64,000 bases of DNA, from the NCBI RefSeq assembly GCF_003568865.1, contig NZ_CP031115.1:1860001-1924000 (forward strand). Direction: 5' to 3'. The position numbers were made by a program, and so were the translations under genes. Positions 63,125 to 64,000 of the stretch are shown piece after piece (the stretch's first letter is position 1; every line of letters starts with the position of its first letter). The notes under the pieces were generated by a model. That model saw nothing but the letters and a program-made list of their open reading frames with translations. It made no database searches and was not told the DNA's origin. This DNA is from Rubrobacter indicoceani (GTDB taxonomy: Bacteria > Actinomycetota > Rubrobacteria > Rubrobacterales > Rubrobacteraceae).

Positions 63125-64000
63125 TTACTCGTTGTTCTCCAGGTCTAGATCCGAGAGCGCATCGAACGCCCCGGTCCTCAGACCGCCGGACTCGCGCGGC
63201 GGCGCGCTGGAGCCGCTGCCCCGGTCTTCTCTTTCGCGGCGCGGCGGACGCTCTCCGCGTGGTGCGCCACCTTCTTCGCGCTCGCGGCGCGGCGGGCGGT
63301 CGTCCCGGTCCTCGCGCTTCGGGCGAAGGCTCAGCGACAGCCTGCGGCGCTTTGCGTCCACGTCGATGATGCGCGCCTCGACCTCGTCGCCGGAGCGGAC
63401 GATCTCGGACGATTCCTCGACGTGGTGGTCGGCAAGCTCCGAGATGTGGATAAGCCCCTCGACCCCTTCCGCGACCTCCACAAACGCCCCGAAGGAAACC
63501 AGCTTCGTGATGCGCCCCGGTATCGTCTCCCCGACGTTGACACGCTCGACGATCTCCTGCCACGGGTCTTTCCGCGTCTGCTTGAGACCGAGCGAGATGC
63601 GCTCCCGGTCACGGTCCACCTCGAGAACCTTGACCTTGACCTCTTCGCCGACCTCGACGACCTCGGAGGGGTGATCCACGTGGTTCCACGAAAGCTCCGA
63701 GATGTGGATGAGACCGTCTATGCCTTCAAGGTCAACAAACGCCCCGAAGTCCACGAGGTTCGAGACGATGCCCTCGACGATGTCGCCCTCTTCGAGCGTC
63801 GTGAGGATCTTCTCGCGCTCTTCCTTGCGCTCCTCTTCGAGCACCGCCCGGCGACTAAGCACGACGTTGTTGCGGCTGCGGTTCAGCTCGATAACCTTGC
63901 ATTCGAGACGGTCGCCGAGAAATGAGTCGAGGTTCCTGACCCGTCGGATGTCCACCAGCGAGGCCGGCAGGAAGCCGCGAAGCCCGATGTCGATGATCAG
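63125..64000 (-). CDS. rpsA: 30S ribosomal protein S1, C-terminal part
   Basis: Open at the right edge; about 290 codons are visible. Repeated S1 RNA-binding domains: an incomplete first one (GLRGFLPASLVDIRR), then GDIVEGIVSNLVDFGAFVDL with GIDGLIHISELSW, then GETIPGRITKLVSFGAFVEV with GVEGLIHISELAD. The tail (about 75 residues) is rich in Arg, Glu, Gly and Pro with REREEGG and PPRRERED runs. Binds mRNA on the small subunit. Followed by coaE. Confidence 0.95.
   Translation of the reverse strand: MIIDIGLRGFLPASLVDIRRVRNLDSFLGDRLECKVIELNRSRNNVVLSRRAVLEEERKEEREKILTTLEEGDIVEGIVSNLVDFGAFVDLEGIDGLIHISELSWNHVDHPSEVVEVGEEVKVKVLEVDRDRERISLGLKQTRKDPWQEIVERVNVGETIPGRITKLVSFGAFVEVAEGVEGLIHISELADHHVEESSEIVRSGDEVEARIIDVDAKRRRLSLSLRPKREDRDDRPPRREREEGGAPRGERPPRREREDRGSGSSAPPRESGGLRTGAFDALSDLDLENNE

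Overview
The window is high-GC DNA from an actinobacterium, most likely Rubrobacter or a close relative. I infer this from the actinobacterial block uvrC / rapZ / yvcK / whiA / gap / pgk / tpiA / secG, the rpsA-coaE-uvrB neighbourhood, frequent GTG and TTG starts with strong Shine-Dalgarno (SD) sequences, signs of leaderless genes, and an XPB helicase paired with a Bax1-type nuclease. No 16S gene is present, so the genus is an inference.

Positions 1-13681 are the right-hand part of an integrated mobile element whose left end lies outside the window. It ends in the 3' half of a tRNA-Val(TAC) gene (13638-13681), the expected scar of tRNA-directed integration. From left to right it carries: a replication module (AEP primase fused to a DUF3987 ATPase, a 62-aa partner, and a 454-aa protein with a sigma-like helix-turn-helix); a LexA-like repressor; a TcmP / three-Cys-motif pair; a UPF0175 antitoxin with a DUF3368 toxin; a four-gene minus-strand operon ending in a phospholipase-D-like / P-loop ATPase fusion; a divergent XRE-ImmA regulator with a PIN-domain partner; a decayed second antitoxin; and an excisionase-like protein. 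Two control circuits can be read directly. The lexA-like gene and the TcmP operon have near-identical promoters with the same operator over the -35. The XRE-ImmA gene and the PLD-ATPase operon share overlapping divergent promoters covered by one palindrome. The PLD-ATPase operon with its own switch is the best candidate for an undescribed, probably anti-phage, system.

Positions 13.7-31 kb are chromosomal accessory metabolism: a D,D-carboxypeptidase, an SDR / acyl-CoA ligase pair, a YhaM-like exonuclease, a sugar ABC transporter with its ATPase, a NagZ-like lipoprotein, the XPB-Bax1 pair, and S-adenosylhomocysteinase. At 31.7-33 kb lie a phosphodiesterase and a tRNA-Leu(GAG) with a clear promoter and terminator.

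Positions 33-45.4 kb hold the conserved secG-tpiA-pgk-gap-whiA-yvcK-rapZ-uvrC block on the minus strand. It is interrupted by an ABC-2 permease, a glutathionyl-hydroquinone reductase and two decayed genes (a CcdA-like membrane protein and a hyaluronan-synthase-like glycosyltransferase). Positions 45.4-59 kb carry a lysyl-oxidase-like secreted protein, a phosphodiesterase, an amino-acid permease, uvrA, a PucR regulator, an ammonium transporter and a TetR regulator. Positions 59-64 kb hold a broken nuclease-like gene, then uvrB, a lytic transglycosylase, coaE and the start-less rpsA running off the right edge. All three uvr genes are present. Start signals are unusual: uvrB has no standard start codon and appears to begin at AUC, whiA appears to begin at CUG, and uvrC (probably also uvrA) looks leaderless.
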